This document shows, piece after piece, positions 45,801 to 58,740 of a DNA stretch of 64,000 nt. Both the position numbers and the translations under genes were made by a program. How positions within the stretch are numbered: position 1 is the stretch's first letter; each line of letters begins with the position of its first letter. A model generated the notes under the pieces. That model made no database searches and was not told the origin of the DNA. It worked only from the letters and a program-made list of their open reading frames with translations. Where the stretch lies: the NCBI RefSeq assembly GCF_902167145.1, contig NC_050104.1:5540001-5604000 (forward strand), read 5' to 3'. The DNA comes from Zea mays. Its lineage: Eukaryota > Streptophyta > Magnoliopsida > Poales > Poaceae.

Positions 45801-48800
45801 TGATCGTATTCATAATTGGAAAGTGCTTGATTGCATTTCACATCAATATATATACTATGCATGATTGATGCAAGGTAACACAAAAATGGGAAAACAAATA
45901 ACGAAGTTGTTGTTTTCAAACTCTATTTCCTCTTAATAAAAAACATGTCAAATGGCATTGTCAAGAAAAAAGGAAAAAAAAACCTCTACTATATTCTCCT
46001 CCAGTGAGCAGTGAGCGAAATAAAAGTTCAAAAATGAGGTGGTACTAGGGTTTGAACCATAGCTCTACCCTCCCACGCCCAAGTTTTAACCACTAAAGAT
46101 CATAACCATCAATGTTCAATATAGAAATATGTACTTTAAATATTATAAATATAGAAATCATAGTTACACATGAGCAACCGACTAGTTAAGATAATTTGGA
46201 ATGTTCAACTTTAAAATGCTTTATATTAAATTCCATGTTGATATCTTGGCGTACCTTCTCGATAAGGTCAAGAACATCTTGATTGTCAACAAACTCAATA
46301 TAACTCCAATCAATTTGTTCTTTAGTGTACTCCTCTTGTTCCATTTTGAAAACGTGCTAAAAAGAACAAAGAAATACCTCAGATATAAATGTGTATTATT
46401 TTGGTTGATAAATAGCTATCAGGAGCACATGAAACATTCCTTGTGACCAAATGTTACCTGATTGAAGTGTTGTTGCAGTTTCTCATTTGTATAGTTAATG
46501 CAGAATTGTTCGAAACTGTATAAATTATGGTGTGTCAGTATTTCCAACACAACATTGTGGATTGCAGATACAAGATTAAATTGCAGCGAAGGTTACCTGT
46601 TCGCCTTGAAGCTCTCGAAACCATAGATGTCCAGCACACCAATAAGACATTTAGAACTAGCATCTTGCCCAATGGAACTATTAATTTTATCGACAAGCCT
46701 ACAAAAAACAGTGGTGGTTTACAATGGAGAATGAGCTTCTGTTTCTTCTTGTATGTTGCAAAAATGCTACAAAGAACAAAATGGCACCAATGTGTTACCA
46801 GTCAAACAAGCGAGAGTATATCGTCTTCGCTAGACCATCCCTGCTAATGGTTGCATTGTAAGGATCAAGGCTCCTTTTTATAACCTCCTCTGGCGTTACC
46901 ATGACACGCTTACAAAGAGCATCTTCCAAGGCTCCAGGGTTACACCTGACACATAGACCTCCCCCCCTCAACACTCCATACATGGTGCACATGATAATCT
47001 CATCGACTATGAAACAAAACAAAAGACAAGTAGTTACATAAGAAGCTCAGCAGTTGTTTCAAGATGGAACTTAGATTTTTCATCTTTCAAGACAGAGGAA
47101 TCGGCTTCTTTCCCCTTGGAAAATTCAATATTGCCAATATGAAGGATGGCAGCAACAACCCTAAAAATAGCATCCTGGATATAGAGATTAAATTGTGAAC
47201 AAGTGAGAGAAAAAAGTATCTAGTTAAAGTAGTCATCAATCATGTCGATGAAAATCGAAATAATCGAGTTACCTGTTCTTGAGTACTTATACCAACAATA
47301 TCCATTGCTCTTCTGGTAGCTAAATATTCATGGGCATCACTTACACCGACCAACTCATAGCAGTTTGATTGATTGAGATAGTGAAAAGTCTTAGGATTTC
47401 CTAATTTGTACTTATCGACGTCCTGAGAGTTTGGTGCCAGATGGGATGTAGTTGTATTACTAACCAAATATCATAACACAAACATACGGACAACGTAAAT
47501 CAATACCTCTTGTGGTGCGGCACAAAGGAGATAAAAGCAGTGGTAATTGCGCTCTGGGTCAGATACTTGGCATACACGTGATCTTTCTAGAAGGTAAGTT
47601 CTGATAGCAGCGCCTGAGATCCTCCCATGCTTGTCAAACTGAATCTCAACAAACTTACCAAACCGACTACACCAACCATTATGAAAAGAAGAAAAAAATG
47701 AGACCTGGACATATTCAACTCCATGTTTTGGGGAGAGAAACAAGCAGGTGACTACAATTCGTATACAAATCCTAGAACTCATTTTACCTAGAATTATTAT
47801 TCCTTACAGTTTTTGCGTTGCCAAAAGCTTCAAGAACTGGATTTGACTGCAGGCACAAGAATAAACAATACGTTTTCAACTGAGGAATAAATATTATGAT
47901 AAAATGTGTAAGGAAAATTTCACCATGTAAATAATAAATGAGTAAGGCATCTTTATTTTTAAAATCTTCTTGAAGATATGCAAGAAATCAAGACATCTTT
48001 CAAGAAAGTTCTACAATAACACTGGCAAGCCATAAAGTGTTAGATATTTTGTTGCCATGGCAAACTTTAGAATTATCTATATATAGTTATTTTTAGTGAA
48101 GTTTCTATAATATAACGCGTGGCAATAAGTAAGCATAGTTAGTATGTGTGATGATAGATTAGCCACCTCATAATATAAAGCGTAAGAGCAAAGTTTGTAA
48201 AATGAAGCAAATGAAGTACTCCAAAAATTTGTAAAAAATATATGGAGTCTATAACTCTAGAGTTCAAATGTTAAGTTAGCTCTGGCTAGCTCTCCCATGA
48301 AGTTTTACTGCCATGCCAAACACTCCCTTTATATAAAGGTTGGTACCGCCATACAGAAGTCAGACTCACTTGTAGACTGACTCTACTATCTAAAAGTGAG
48401 AAGGTAAACTCTGCCACCAATTGGCTAAGACCGACTCTGCCGTCAATAGTGTACTAAGTAACTAATAATTATAAAGGATTAATTGACTCAAACTTGGGTT
48501 GGTGTTGCGTAAAATAATTCGGTTATCTTGTTTTCAACATAATATAACAATATAGTTATCTTGAAATGCTGAACACTAGATGTATTACCTCGAGAACTTG
48601 TTGCTCTACTGTTCTTCCTTCAGTTGCAGCTCGGCCACCCAAATAGGCAAGATATCTCATAAGCATTTTTGTTGTTTCTGTTTTTCCAGCACCACTCTCA
48701 CCACTAACAAGAATGGCATTACTCTTATTCTCATTAACCATAGCTCTGTTCAAATAAAAAACAACAGTGAGAACAACTTGTATGACGTGAAAACACTGAG

Positions 48801-49813
48801 CTGATTCTAACTATCAACTCTTTGTGGTGCACTAAAGAAGGTATACAAGAAATTTATTTTTTTAAACAAACATATAGAAACATAGAAAAACAAGAAAACA
48901 TGTAACGGTAGTCATGCATGTAAGAAGAAGTTCCAACCTCATATAGCTACCAGACATACCTGTATGCAACATCTGCCACAGCAAAAACATGCGGACTCAA
49001 CTCTCCAAATGGAGCACCCTTGTACTGGTGCATCATATGCGGATCATATAAATGTGGCAGCCTTTGGAAAGGATTTACAGCAATGAGAATGTTGCCAGTA
49101 TATGTCTGATCAGTAAATGATAAAATGTCAGCCACAAACAACATAGGGTGAATCTCAAAGCTTCAAACTTAGCTAGTATTACAGAAATAACGACCCGTTC
49201 AAGTAAAGTAAAGTGATCACACAGCAATCTATAAAAGAAAAATTGGCATACATAGATTTCGTTAAGCTCATATCTGATCGCCAGATTCTGCAGCACTCCT
49301 GGTTCATGGAGATAGGAGAGCTTTGTCATGTCATCAACTCCACCGGCAGCTGCTTCCATATCTTTGGGATATAGTTTCGACAAATTCGCAACAATCTAAA
49401 AACATGCATGGCAGCATGACGGTATGTAGTAGGGTTACAAAAAAATTCAAAGCCCAGAATCAATTTACCAGAAAGCTGACAAAATCCGAATGCATGTGTT
49501 ATTACCTTTTTTCCATTGGTCGCCTGGATCTCAGCCTCTTCGCCATTGATCTTAACCACCTCTCCGTCGACCCAGCAAGTATCGGGATCTTCAGCCCACA
49601 CATGGGACCCCACGATTATGTTAACTTTGGTCCCCTGCAATGGAGATTCGAGCGTCTCATGAATCGTCTAGAAGAGTTTCTGAAACGATTGGATGACCTA
49701 CTCAACAAAGCATTTGCATTCCCAAGCAAATCCGTCGCAAAGCCAACACGCCGCATCAGGGTTCACAGCAGCCATCGCCGCAGCACCACATTATGCAACA
49801 AGAAACTCACCAT
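39891..49813 (-). CDS. Class XI myosin heavy chain, intact, 39 exons
   Basis: Plant actin motor moving organelles and ER along filaments. Exons on the - strand: 49811-49813 (ATG alone), 49506-49634, 49252-49395, 48960-49105, 48589-48745, 47788-47846, 47507-47666, 47273-47422, 47038-47174, 46799-46945, 46597-46698, 46458-46515, 46255-46356, 45556-45593, 45338-45464, 45058-45228, 44826-44957, 44631-44740, 44459-44519, 44204-44381, 43922-44127, 43670-43789, 43473-43571, 43093-43311, 42786-42925, 42564-42675, 42416-42466, 42234-42314, 41978-42148, 41714-41869, 41421-41627, 41194-41337, 40971-41041, 40771-40870, 40597-40653, 40441-40497, 40274-40354, 40112-40194, 39891-40014. Total 4590 bp, 1529 residues, the usual family length, with all phases consistent. 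Domains: SH3-like N-terminus (NIIVGSHVW), motor with P-loop GESGAGKT (residues 156-163) and switch I NNNSSRF (209-215), IQ repeats (about 735-880), coiled coil (about 880-1060), dilute/globular tail (about 1115-1450). The intron after exon 20 is GC-AG; all others checked are GT-AG. No stop or frameshift found. Paralogue not assigned. Confidence 0.95.
46020..46190. repeat. Transposon-like fragment in a myosin intron
   Basis: In the 661-bp intron between exons 13 and 14. Shares an internal block (GGTTTGAACCATAG...TTAACCACTA) and the end GAGCAACCGACTAGTT with 31095-31865, so both appear to come from one transposon family. Family not named. Confidence 0.45.
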
Positions 49814-50170
49814 TTCGCCGACGCGCACTCAGCTCGGTGGTGGAGGATGATCAGTCGAACAGCAACGCTTTAACGCAGGCGGCGGACGGGCTCATATCTC
49901 TCTCTCTCTCTGACCTCCCCCACCGTCGTCGTGGTCGTCGATCGTCTCGGGGCAGGGAGCTGCCGCGACGCATGCAAAAGCGGGGGAGTGGAGAGAGAGA
50001 TGGAGATGTGAAGTCAGTGTGTAGAGGGAGGAGGTGGTGAGGTTGATGAGGTGGAGTACGTGGAGCGGCCATGGCCGGTCCCCGCCTCGATCTCTGCGGG
50101 GCGCCATGCAATTCACCCCCGACAAATACAAACCACATGTACATGCGGATGGGCCACACAGCTTGTTCGC
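49814..50170 (-). promoter_or_regulatory. 5' UTR and core promoter region of the myosin XI gene
   Basis: GC-rich, CpG-rich DNA upstream of the ATG. In sense orientation it holds a (GA)n run (TC repeats on + at about 49895-49910) and pyrimidine-rich leader sequence (CTCTCCACTCCCCC). No convincing TATA box; a TATA-less, GC-rich promoter is likely for a broadly expressed motor gene (inference). Start site not determinable. Confidence 0.5.
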
Positions 50171-50784
50171 GCGCTCATCGCATGCAAGTCGGGCGTTATC
50201 GGAGGATATTAATTAAAATTAATTTCGTTAACATAGATATTGATTTAGTATGTATATTATTGTGTTAATTTAGGGTCTGTAGAAGAAAATATAAAAAAAC
50301 TAAGAGTAAATTACATGTTCTAAGATTTATTTTTAATTTAATATTCAATTGAATTACATGAGGTGGACAAATTTGGAAAGTAATTAACAATCGTAAAACA
50401 ACGAATCGACAAATATGGAACAAAGTTGCCGGTCCTTGCAAGACAAAGCTTGCAAACATCAACACGCGGCCCTTTGCTCAATCGTAGCACTTTCCATTTC
50501 TTACTGTTTTTAAATTAAATATATATTTCAATTCACATTTCTCTTTATTTTTTTAAAAAATAATTATCTATTTCAATTTCATCGGTTTCATGCATGTAGG
50601 GTTGGTACTTCATCATGCTGTGCCAAAATAACTGAGTAATCATTTAGGAATCATATGAGGGCATGGATATATTAATTTCACCTCATTGTGAACTTTGAAG
50701 TTAAGATAGTTAGATTCATGCCACTCCCTTGTTCAGTCTAATTTTATACCCTCATTGTCCTAAATTAATATTCACTTTAGCTCT
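50171..50784. other. AT-rich intergenic DNA upstream of myosin
   Basis: No gene or element recognised. Confidence 0.5.
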
Positions 50785-50978
50785 TACTCCCTCCATTCTT
50801 TTTTATATATCGTGGTTTAGTTCAAAAATAAATTAGCGGGCAACAAATATTCGAGAACGGAGGTAGTAGTTTTTATGTCTATATTCAAATAGATGACAAT
50901 TAATTTAGACACGTATACAAAACATATACATTAATTATCGTATGAATCCATTAAATGCCTGAAACGACGGAGGGAGTA
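50785..50978. mobile_element. Stowaway MITEs, nested or compound
   Basis: TA followed by CTCCCTCC at 50785; a first inverted end (GAACGGAGGTAG, then TA) at 50868 and a second (GACGGAGGGAG, then TA) at 50978. Internal GTTTAGTTCAAAAATAAATTAG is typical Stowaway sequence. Either two overlapping elements or one inserted in another. Confidence 0.75.
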
Positions 50979-53900
50979 ATAAACACAACGAAGGAACAGA
51001 GAGTGAAAAATCCTATTCTTGCATTGCAAAAAAACGGTGAAGAAAGAACACAACAATTAAAGAGCGGACAGTATTACCAGCGTCATATGCAATGGGAGTT
51101 GGAAGGTTGTCCCATATTGAGTGTATTGAAGGGAATTAGAGGGGATTAAAATGTCTTAAGTCAATGCAAAATTGAATATAAGATAATTTAATTTGTCTCA
51201 ATCTCCGTAAAACCGAATAGGACCTAAGGGCATGTACAACCCTGATACGTTGGTTCGGTTTTTCAAGTACAAAAATAACTAAGAGATCTCTATAGGAAAA
51301 CTGAGGTTCTAGATCATAAATGCAGCTAAGAGACAATATGTATGGAGAGTCGTGAAGAAACGGTCTCTTCGCGAAGAGTCTGTCTCTTGTATTTTTAAAT
51401 AATCCCTTAGAGACACCTTAAAAGACCCCACATTAAATGAGGTTGTATATGACCTAAGGAATTATGTGATTGTAGAATAGCCACGCTTTGGATACTCCTT
51501 CCCGTTTAGTATTGTTCTATCCACCAACCGGTGGTAAGGATATGTATCTGCATAGAAGCTATGCTCTAGATCCCAAGTACCGGTTCTAGCCACCAACCAA
51601 TAATAAAGGGGTTGTTTAGTACCATTTGGTTGATATAACAGATACTAAAGAGGGTATTGTGTTTGTGTATATATAACTTTATAATAATACATATTTAAAT
51701 CTTTATATTTGATGAAATTATAAGAGCATTATATGTTAATATTAATAATATATATACATTGCCTTAGTCTTTTCATTTAGAAGATTCCTATAAAATAAAT
51801 ATAAGAATAACTACTACTATGAACGTGCCATTATATACTACATATTTTCATTTATCTAACTTAGAATTCTGGTGGATACTTCTTCCATCATAGTGGAACT
51901 CTCCATCTTTAGATACAACTTCCCTATAGTTGACTAGGTTAGTTTCCTTTCCCATGGAAAAATAGACACCTTATTCTGTGTCTTCCTAGTAGTCCTTGGG
52001 ATGACACATCTCATACCGGGTAGTCATCCCTATTGGTCACCTATAAAGATTCCCATGAAAAACCAGAACATGGCAACACAATTAAATCAACAACACCTTC
52101 TCCACATTAGCTCACTCACGCAGAGATGGTGAAGCATAGTGATAAGATTAAATGAAAACAAATGTTATGTAAGGCAAGACAAGTTATTTGAGCTAAAGAA
52201 CTACAGATTATATCTCACTATTTCATTTTACCGTCTCCATAAATACAAGCTTATTACAATATACCTTTGAAGCACACAAAGAAAGTTCTAAGGTTGAACC
52301 ATTCAGATAGCTTCAGAGACAGTGTGTTGAACGTGAGGAAAGCACATGGAGCATTAAGAAAAAGGTGTCCATTTGCATGGGACTATACATCTATTTATAG
52401 GGGTTATCGGTGTACAACTTCGTACCTATTAGGGACATTGTCATATTTTCCTCTACAAAATGTGTTGTGCAAGTTTCCTCAATCATACTTCGCTCCTGCA
52501 ACATCAACGGTGGCATTTGCTCCTTCTAGAATGCTTTGTCCGAACTATGGTGACGAAGCTGTTACCTCCTTGATGATGAAGTTGTTACTTTGTTTAGGTA
52601 ACAGAGTTCTCCTAGATGAAGCTTACATAACTAATCCTGAAACAAATGTGGAAATGAATAATACTCATTAGTTTGAGGACATTTGGCTAGAGGCACTCCC
52701 CCAACAGTCCCTACGGGGAATCCTAAGGATCTTGGTCCATCAAGCCCCCAAGCTCTTCATGATTGAAGTTTGAAGTCTTCTTGAATATCTGAGTTCTTGT
52801 CGAGTAGAATCAAACAACATTCAAGTACCCTTCTCAAGAGAAACCATGAGAAGTGTTCTTCAAATCTTTCTTCAAATGGTGTGCACTTTTTTTGTAAAGC
52901 GCATCTAGTGGGGTGCAGCCCACAAGCCTCGTGTTGTTTAGCATAAAGAGCTTGTGGGTTCTTTTTGCAATCTTCTAACCTTAATAAGTCCATTCAAAAA
53001 CATTGAATCCGTCCATTGAGAACATATGTCCTATAGTACCTAGCCTAAAATCGAGTACTGAGTATATGATCTTGATTATTAGGGTCTTAGACATCCTTAG
53101 GGGTGTTGAAGAGTAAATGTCTCTTGACAACGATCAAATACTGCTTGTCATTGAGTGGTTTGACATATTTAAATCACATAACAACAACGGTTAAAACCTT
53201 TAATCATGTCTGCTATGATGGTAGAGTACCACATGGCGATCTTACAAGCCCATCAATGATAACTATATTCCAAAAACTTACTCAACTAATCTTGATTGTA
53301 ACAATATCCATGATGCATAAGCCCTCAAACATAGATGGAGTACCTAAACTGATTGCAATATTATCTTGGTAGAGTACTTATTTGCTAGTGTAACTAATAA
53401 GCAATAAAGTCAAGTATTTTTCGCTTGTGTTGATTGTGAACTGACCACCACATACTCATCTTCATGCCAATAACAAACCCCTCAATTAGATGCGTGGTAA
53501 AAGATATATCCATTAGGTTTTGTAATGGTAAAAATTCTATCGTTGGGGTTGTAATGGTAGACTCCATAGAAAATACACCCTTGATTCCTTTTATGAATAG
53601 ATAATCTCATGGTAAATAATATTCACCTTCCATCCTTGCCTTTTAGTCTTTTGTACCCCTCTCCCTCTTGTGTGCACATCCTTCGTGTCACCAAGCCCTC
53701 TTGTGACTCCCTTTACTGAATGAGAGTGAAAGTCCATGCATACATCCACATGATGTTAAAGAAGGCATGGCAACATAAAGTACAAGATGATGAAGATGGG
53801 AGAATGGCATAACAAATGAGGTCACCTAACCCCTTCATTGTCTAGGAGTCCTTGAGGATGAAGTAATCATATATGCTTGCCCTAGTATCTGATGGGGTAC

Positions 53901-54164
53901 TTCGGGAGAAAGCCATCGGAGAGTGGAAGGAGCATGCTAACCATATCTTCCATTCTCCTATGTCGATGGAGATAGTTGTTTGTACGTACCTTTTCGAGTG
54001 GGCTTTTCGGGCTACCTGCCTCAAATTTTCTTAGAGGCTTACTACATTATTACTTGATCACCCTTGACCATCTCAACCCCAACTCTATCGTCCCTCTCAA
54101 TCTTTGTCCATTTCTATAAAGTTTTCCTTAGAGAACCTCTAAACTTTTATTCTTCAATTATCTA
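50979..54164. other. Intergenic DNA without recognised gene
   Basis: AT-rich. A 135-codon open frame at 52267-52671 (+) has no recognisable motif. The text around 52680-53880 has the look of old retroelement LTR or leader sequence, but no boundaries or domains could be fixed. Confidence 0.4.
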
Positions 54165-55239
54165 CTAGGTCAGTGCTCGTGCGTTGCAACGGAATCATAT
54201 AATACCATGATAACTTATGAATAAATGTGTATTATACTGTGATGAGATGGAGGATGGCGTTCTCAAGTTGTTCGGGATGATGTCGAAGCGAAACTCGGGC
54301 CACGGTCGAGCACCGAGCCCGCGATGCGAGGTCGCCCGTCTGCGAGGCACGCGAGGTGGAGGGGGGCAGTCTCGGGGAGGGGGCAATCTCCGGGATATGG
54401 TAGTGGAGTGGCGGCGCGCGGTCGAGAAGGTGTACGTGGGAGCCAGTGGAGGGATGACGCAACGGGCGGTAGAGAAACGTCAAGGTAATTTTTCCATCCA
54501 ATCCAATAGAGCCATGGAATTCCCGAGCCGTTGTGGCTGTACCTGTACTACAGGAATACGAAAACTCGCTATTCACTCAGTTTATTTTCCATAATAAGAT
54601 TATGTAAGAGAGATGGCCAAGCGGTTCAAGGCGTAGCATTGGAACTGCTATGTAGACTTTTGTTTACCAAGTGTTTGAATCCCTCTCTTTCCGTTTCTCT
54701 TAATTCATCAATGTTAGCGATCACAATGTATCAAATTAAATAACAATTTATTCCAACAATAATACCTTTAATTAATAGAAATTCTCTATAGCAAAATACT
54801 TTGGTATGTAAAATACACATCGAGGAAATAACAAAAAAGAAAAAAAGTATCCTAGGGTTAATCTATTTATGCTAGGTGAACGGGAAAATACGAATTAAGA
54901 GCCTTAGGTCGATTTGTACCCTGACGTTTCTCTACCGCCCGTTGCGTCATCCCTCCACCGGCTGCCACGTACACCTTCTCGACCGCGCGCCGCCACTCCA
55001 CTACCATATCCCGGAGATTGCCCCCTCCCCGAGACTGCCCCCCTCCACCTCGCGTGCCTCGCAGACGGGCGACCTCGCATCACGGGCTCGGTGCTCGACT
55101 GTGGCCCGAGTTTCGCTTCGACATCATCCCGAACAGCTTGAGAACGCCATCCTCTATCTCATCACAGTATAATACACATTTATTCATAAGTTATCATGGT
55201 ATTATATGATTATGTTGCAACGCACGGGCACTGACCTAG
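54165..55239. mobile_element. Foldback element with 323-bp inverted arms and an organelle-derived loop
   Basis: Ends are CTAGGTCAGTGC...GCACTGACCTAG flanked by TA on both sides (54163-54164 and 55240-55241). The arms 54165-54487 and 54917-55239 are equal in length and, by eye, about 97-98 percent complementary, with no net indel. The arms are GC-rich inside and AT-rich at the tips. The 429-bp loop (54488-54916) is of a different character: it contains a plastid-type trnS-GGA and its flanks. TA duplication suggests a Tc1/mariner-like mechanism, but no transposase is present and the family is not identified. A transcript would fold into a very long hairpin. Confidence 0.85.
54607..54693 (+). 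pseudogene. trnS-GGA: Degraded plastid-type tRNA-Ser(GGA)
   Basis: 87 nt matching the plastid serine tRNA almost throughout: AGATGGCC in the acceptor/D region, the anticodon arm TAGCATTGGAACTGCTA with GGA at 54641-54643, the long variable arm, and the TTTGAATCCCTCTCTTTCCG end. Changes include the first base (G to A) and positions in the D and T arms, giving mismatched stems, so it is probably inactive. It could come from plastid DNA directly or from the plastid-derived copy in grass mitochondria. Confidence 0.88.
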
Positions 55240-55254
55240 TAAGTTTATATGCAG

Positions 55255-56222
55255 GGAAGGTATTATCGGTGATGGTTCATTTGACTGTACTGTTGATCAT
55301 GAGAAGTATGCGAGCATTTATGGACCTACCACCGGTGATAAGATTAGGCTTGGTGATACCAATCTTTATGCTGGGATTGAAAAGGACTTCGCCTTTTATG
55401 GTGATGGGTGCATATTTGGCGGTGGAAAAGTTCTGCGTGATGGCATGGTACAAGCTTTAGGGTACCCAGAATCTTTCTGCCTAGATACAGTTATAACCAA
55501 TGATGTTGTGATTGATTATACCGGAATATACAAGGCTGATATCGGTATAAAAGGTGGACTTATAGTTGCTATTGGAAAGGCTGGAAACCCTGATGTCATG
55601 GATGGTGTCCATAACAACATGATTGTTGGGGTAACTAACTATTTACTGAACGTTCCATATTAATTTGCTAAAGAAAAGAGATAAAATTTCATGAAATTGC
55701 AGGTCAATACTGAAGTTATTGCATATGAAGGCATGATTGTCACTGCTGGTGGCATAGATTGCCATGTCCACTTTATATGTCCTCAGTTGGCAGAAGAGGC
55801 AATTGCAAGCGGTTAGGCTTCTTGACTTCTACCATATATTAGGTGCAATCAAATACACTTCATTTGATTATCATGGAAATTTCACCATTTTACAAACAAA
55901 GGGTATCAAATCAACACTGGGGTAAATCATTCTGGCAGAGCTTGGGTTGCTTGTAAATTTTTTATGTTTGAAAATATATTTCTTAGTTAAGTTTCAAATA
56001 TGATGTGTGTCTTATGTGCCATGTGACCCAGGTTAGTCAGTGATATACATGAAAACTTTAAGTTATATCTATATTTGTGTAGGCATCACGACATTGGTGG
56101 GTGGTGGAACCGGACCAGCACATGGAACTTGTGCCACAACTTGCACTCCAGCACCATCTCAATTGAAATTAATGTTGCAGTCCACTGGTCAATTGCCAAT
56201 TAACATGGGATTCACAGGCAAG
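55255..56222 (+). pseudogene. Urease gene fragment (three internal exons)
   Basis: Exons 55255-55630, 55703-55810 and 56083-56222, with GT-AG introns and joined phases, encode the start of the alpha domain of plant urease: [52 protein letters not shown], and the nickel-site His pair in [13 protein letters not shown], then [21 protein letters not shown]. No stop codon lies inside the exons, but several otherwise conserved residues are changed. The exons before and after are missing, including those with the carbamylated lysine and catalytic His, so no urease can be made. The upstream splice acceptor lies 13 bp from the foldback element's TA. Introns are kept, so this is DNA-level transfer or a remnant gene. 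Confidence 0.92.
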
Positions 56223-56793
56223 GTATAAATTTGTATGTTGTGAAATTAAACTATTAGAAAATTCAGTATTGGATACATAACATGCAATGCTAAATTAGCT
56301 GCAGTCTCATACCAAACTTGTTTCAAGGTGGACATTGAGTAAACAGTCTGAATGTAGTACAGTAAAAAGTGTACTTGTGAAAATGCTAATGCTTGATGAT
56401 ACAAATACATGTGCATCCAAAAGTTGTTTTTATAATAATATAATTTTTCTATGTTTGAAAAATTGTTCTAAAAATTTAGGCCACAACTAAGTTTCCCAGT
56501 CCGGCCTTTATCCAGTGGCGCAAGCAAAGGTGGTTGTAAAGCTTTGACAACTCCAATGCCATCTCTATGACTCTACAACCATAGCAGTAGCCATCACGAG
56601 ATCAAACCACCCACCCGCCCAGTTGCATATGCGATCGTCGTTATCAAGAGCAGGGTTTCCGCAATATAGCAAGTAATTAGTTCTGACGTAACACCCACTT
56701 GTCCAAACCACAACAATTGTGATAGCTCAAGAACAAGGAGAGACTTGCTGGCAAAGAATAAAAATTATGAAACTATCCTGCGGCCACAACCGT
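56223..56793. other. Sequence between the urease and Rab fragments
   Basis: Begins as urease intron (donor GTATAAA at 56223). No further urease exon found; no other gene recognised. Confidence 0.5.
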
Positions 56794-57941
<1,148 letters not shown>

Positions 57942-58320
57942 CTACACAAGTACAAAAAAATTGTAATTATAGCTACGCAGATTTTGCAGTACCCTTTCCT
58001 GAAGCACACCATTGACAACCTGCAGTATGGCCTCCTGCAAAACAGAAGCGCAAAGAACCTTTGGTGACGGAAATTGCTGAGCCTGAGCTTTGTTGCAGGA
58101 ACAGAGCGACAAATACTGAACCAGACCTTGTTCCTGAGCATGTCAATCTCCCTGGAGATGATCTGGATCTGTTCAATATATGAGGTCAGTACATCTAATG
58201 AACTCGTAGATACTATTTTTCTTTTTGAAAAAATAAAGATTTCATCTGTGTGTATCAAGAAAGGTCTAGTGCGCACCACAACATGTGTAGTCTTGGTTGG
58301 CTGTGAGCTTTAACCCACGC
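57942..58320 (-). pseudogene. Two exon-like remnants upstream of the Rab fragment
   Basis: On the - strand the segments about 58123-58178 (reading IEQIQIISREIDMLRNK, followed by GTCTGG) and about 57992-58035 (after a TTTTGCAG acceptor, reading EAILQVVNGVLQER) look like short exons of another gene with an intron between them. Protein family not recognised. Not part of Rab. Confidence 0.4.
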
Positions 58321-58740
58321 AGCTAGCTTTTTTTGGTAAAAATTTGGTCGCGGTGCGCGGGACACAATTGGGAATGGGAAACGGGTCACATGCGCGGGAC
58401 ACAGTTAGGAATGGGAATGCAAACACATAGGAGTTGGGAATGGGAATGAAAACACACAGGAGTTGGGAATGGGAATGGCAGAACCAGGAATGACAGCCTA
58501 CCCCTTGTGTTCTTAATAGTAGTAAAGATTCTACCTAAGACCCTAACCCAACGCTAATTAAGGATCCTATCATAGTCAATGTGGTCGGTTTCTAGCTTCA
58601 TGTTAGAGTGAAAGACGAGTACTTTGATTATTCTCTCCTGAAAACCAATAAAAATCAAAAGACCTACTAGTTTTATATAGCAAACCACATTTTGCGATAA
58701 GAGGATGGTATTGGATCCTCATGTACTCTGAGCAGCTACC
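58321..58740. repeat. Short tandem repeat block
   Basis: 58345-58480 contains four or five units built on GGGAATGGGAATG with GCGCGGGACACA or ACACACAGGAGTT between them, period about 33-37 bp. The rest is anonymous. Confidence 0.6.

Noticed and set aside
49323..50040. + strand frames opposite the first myosin exons
   Set aside because: Antisense shadows of the myosin start and 5' UTR.
52267..52671. 135-codon ORF as a gene
   Set aside because: No motif, no homologous family recognised, AT-rich transposon-like surroundings.
54607..54693. Functional nuclear tRNA-Ser gene
   Set aside because: Plastid-type sequence with changes in acceptor, D and T arms; no sign of nuclear tRNA function.
54165..55239. 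Helitron
   Set aside because: It has long inverted arms and a TA duplication, unlike Helitrons, though a larger Helitron around it is not excluded.
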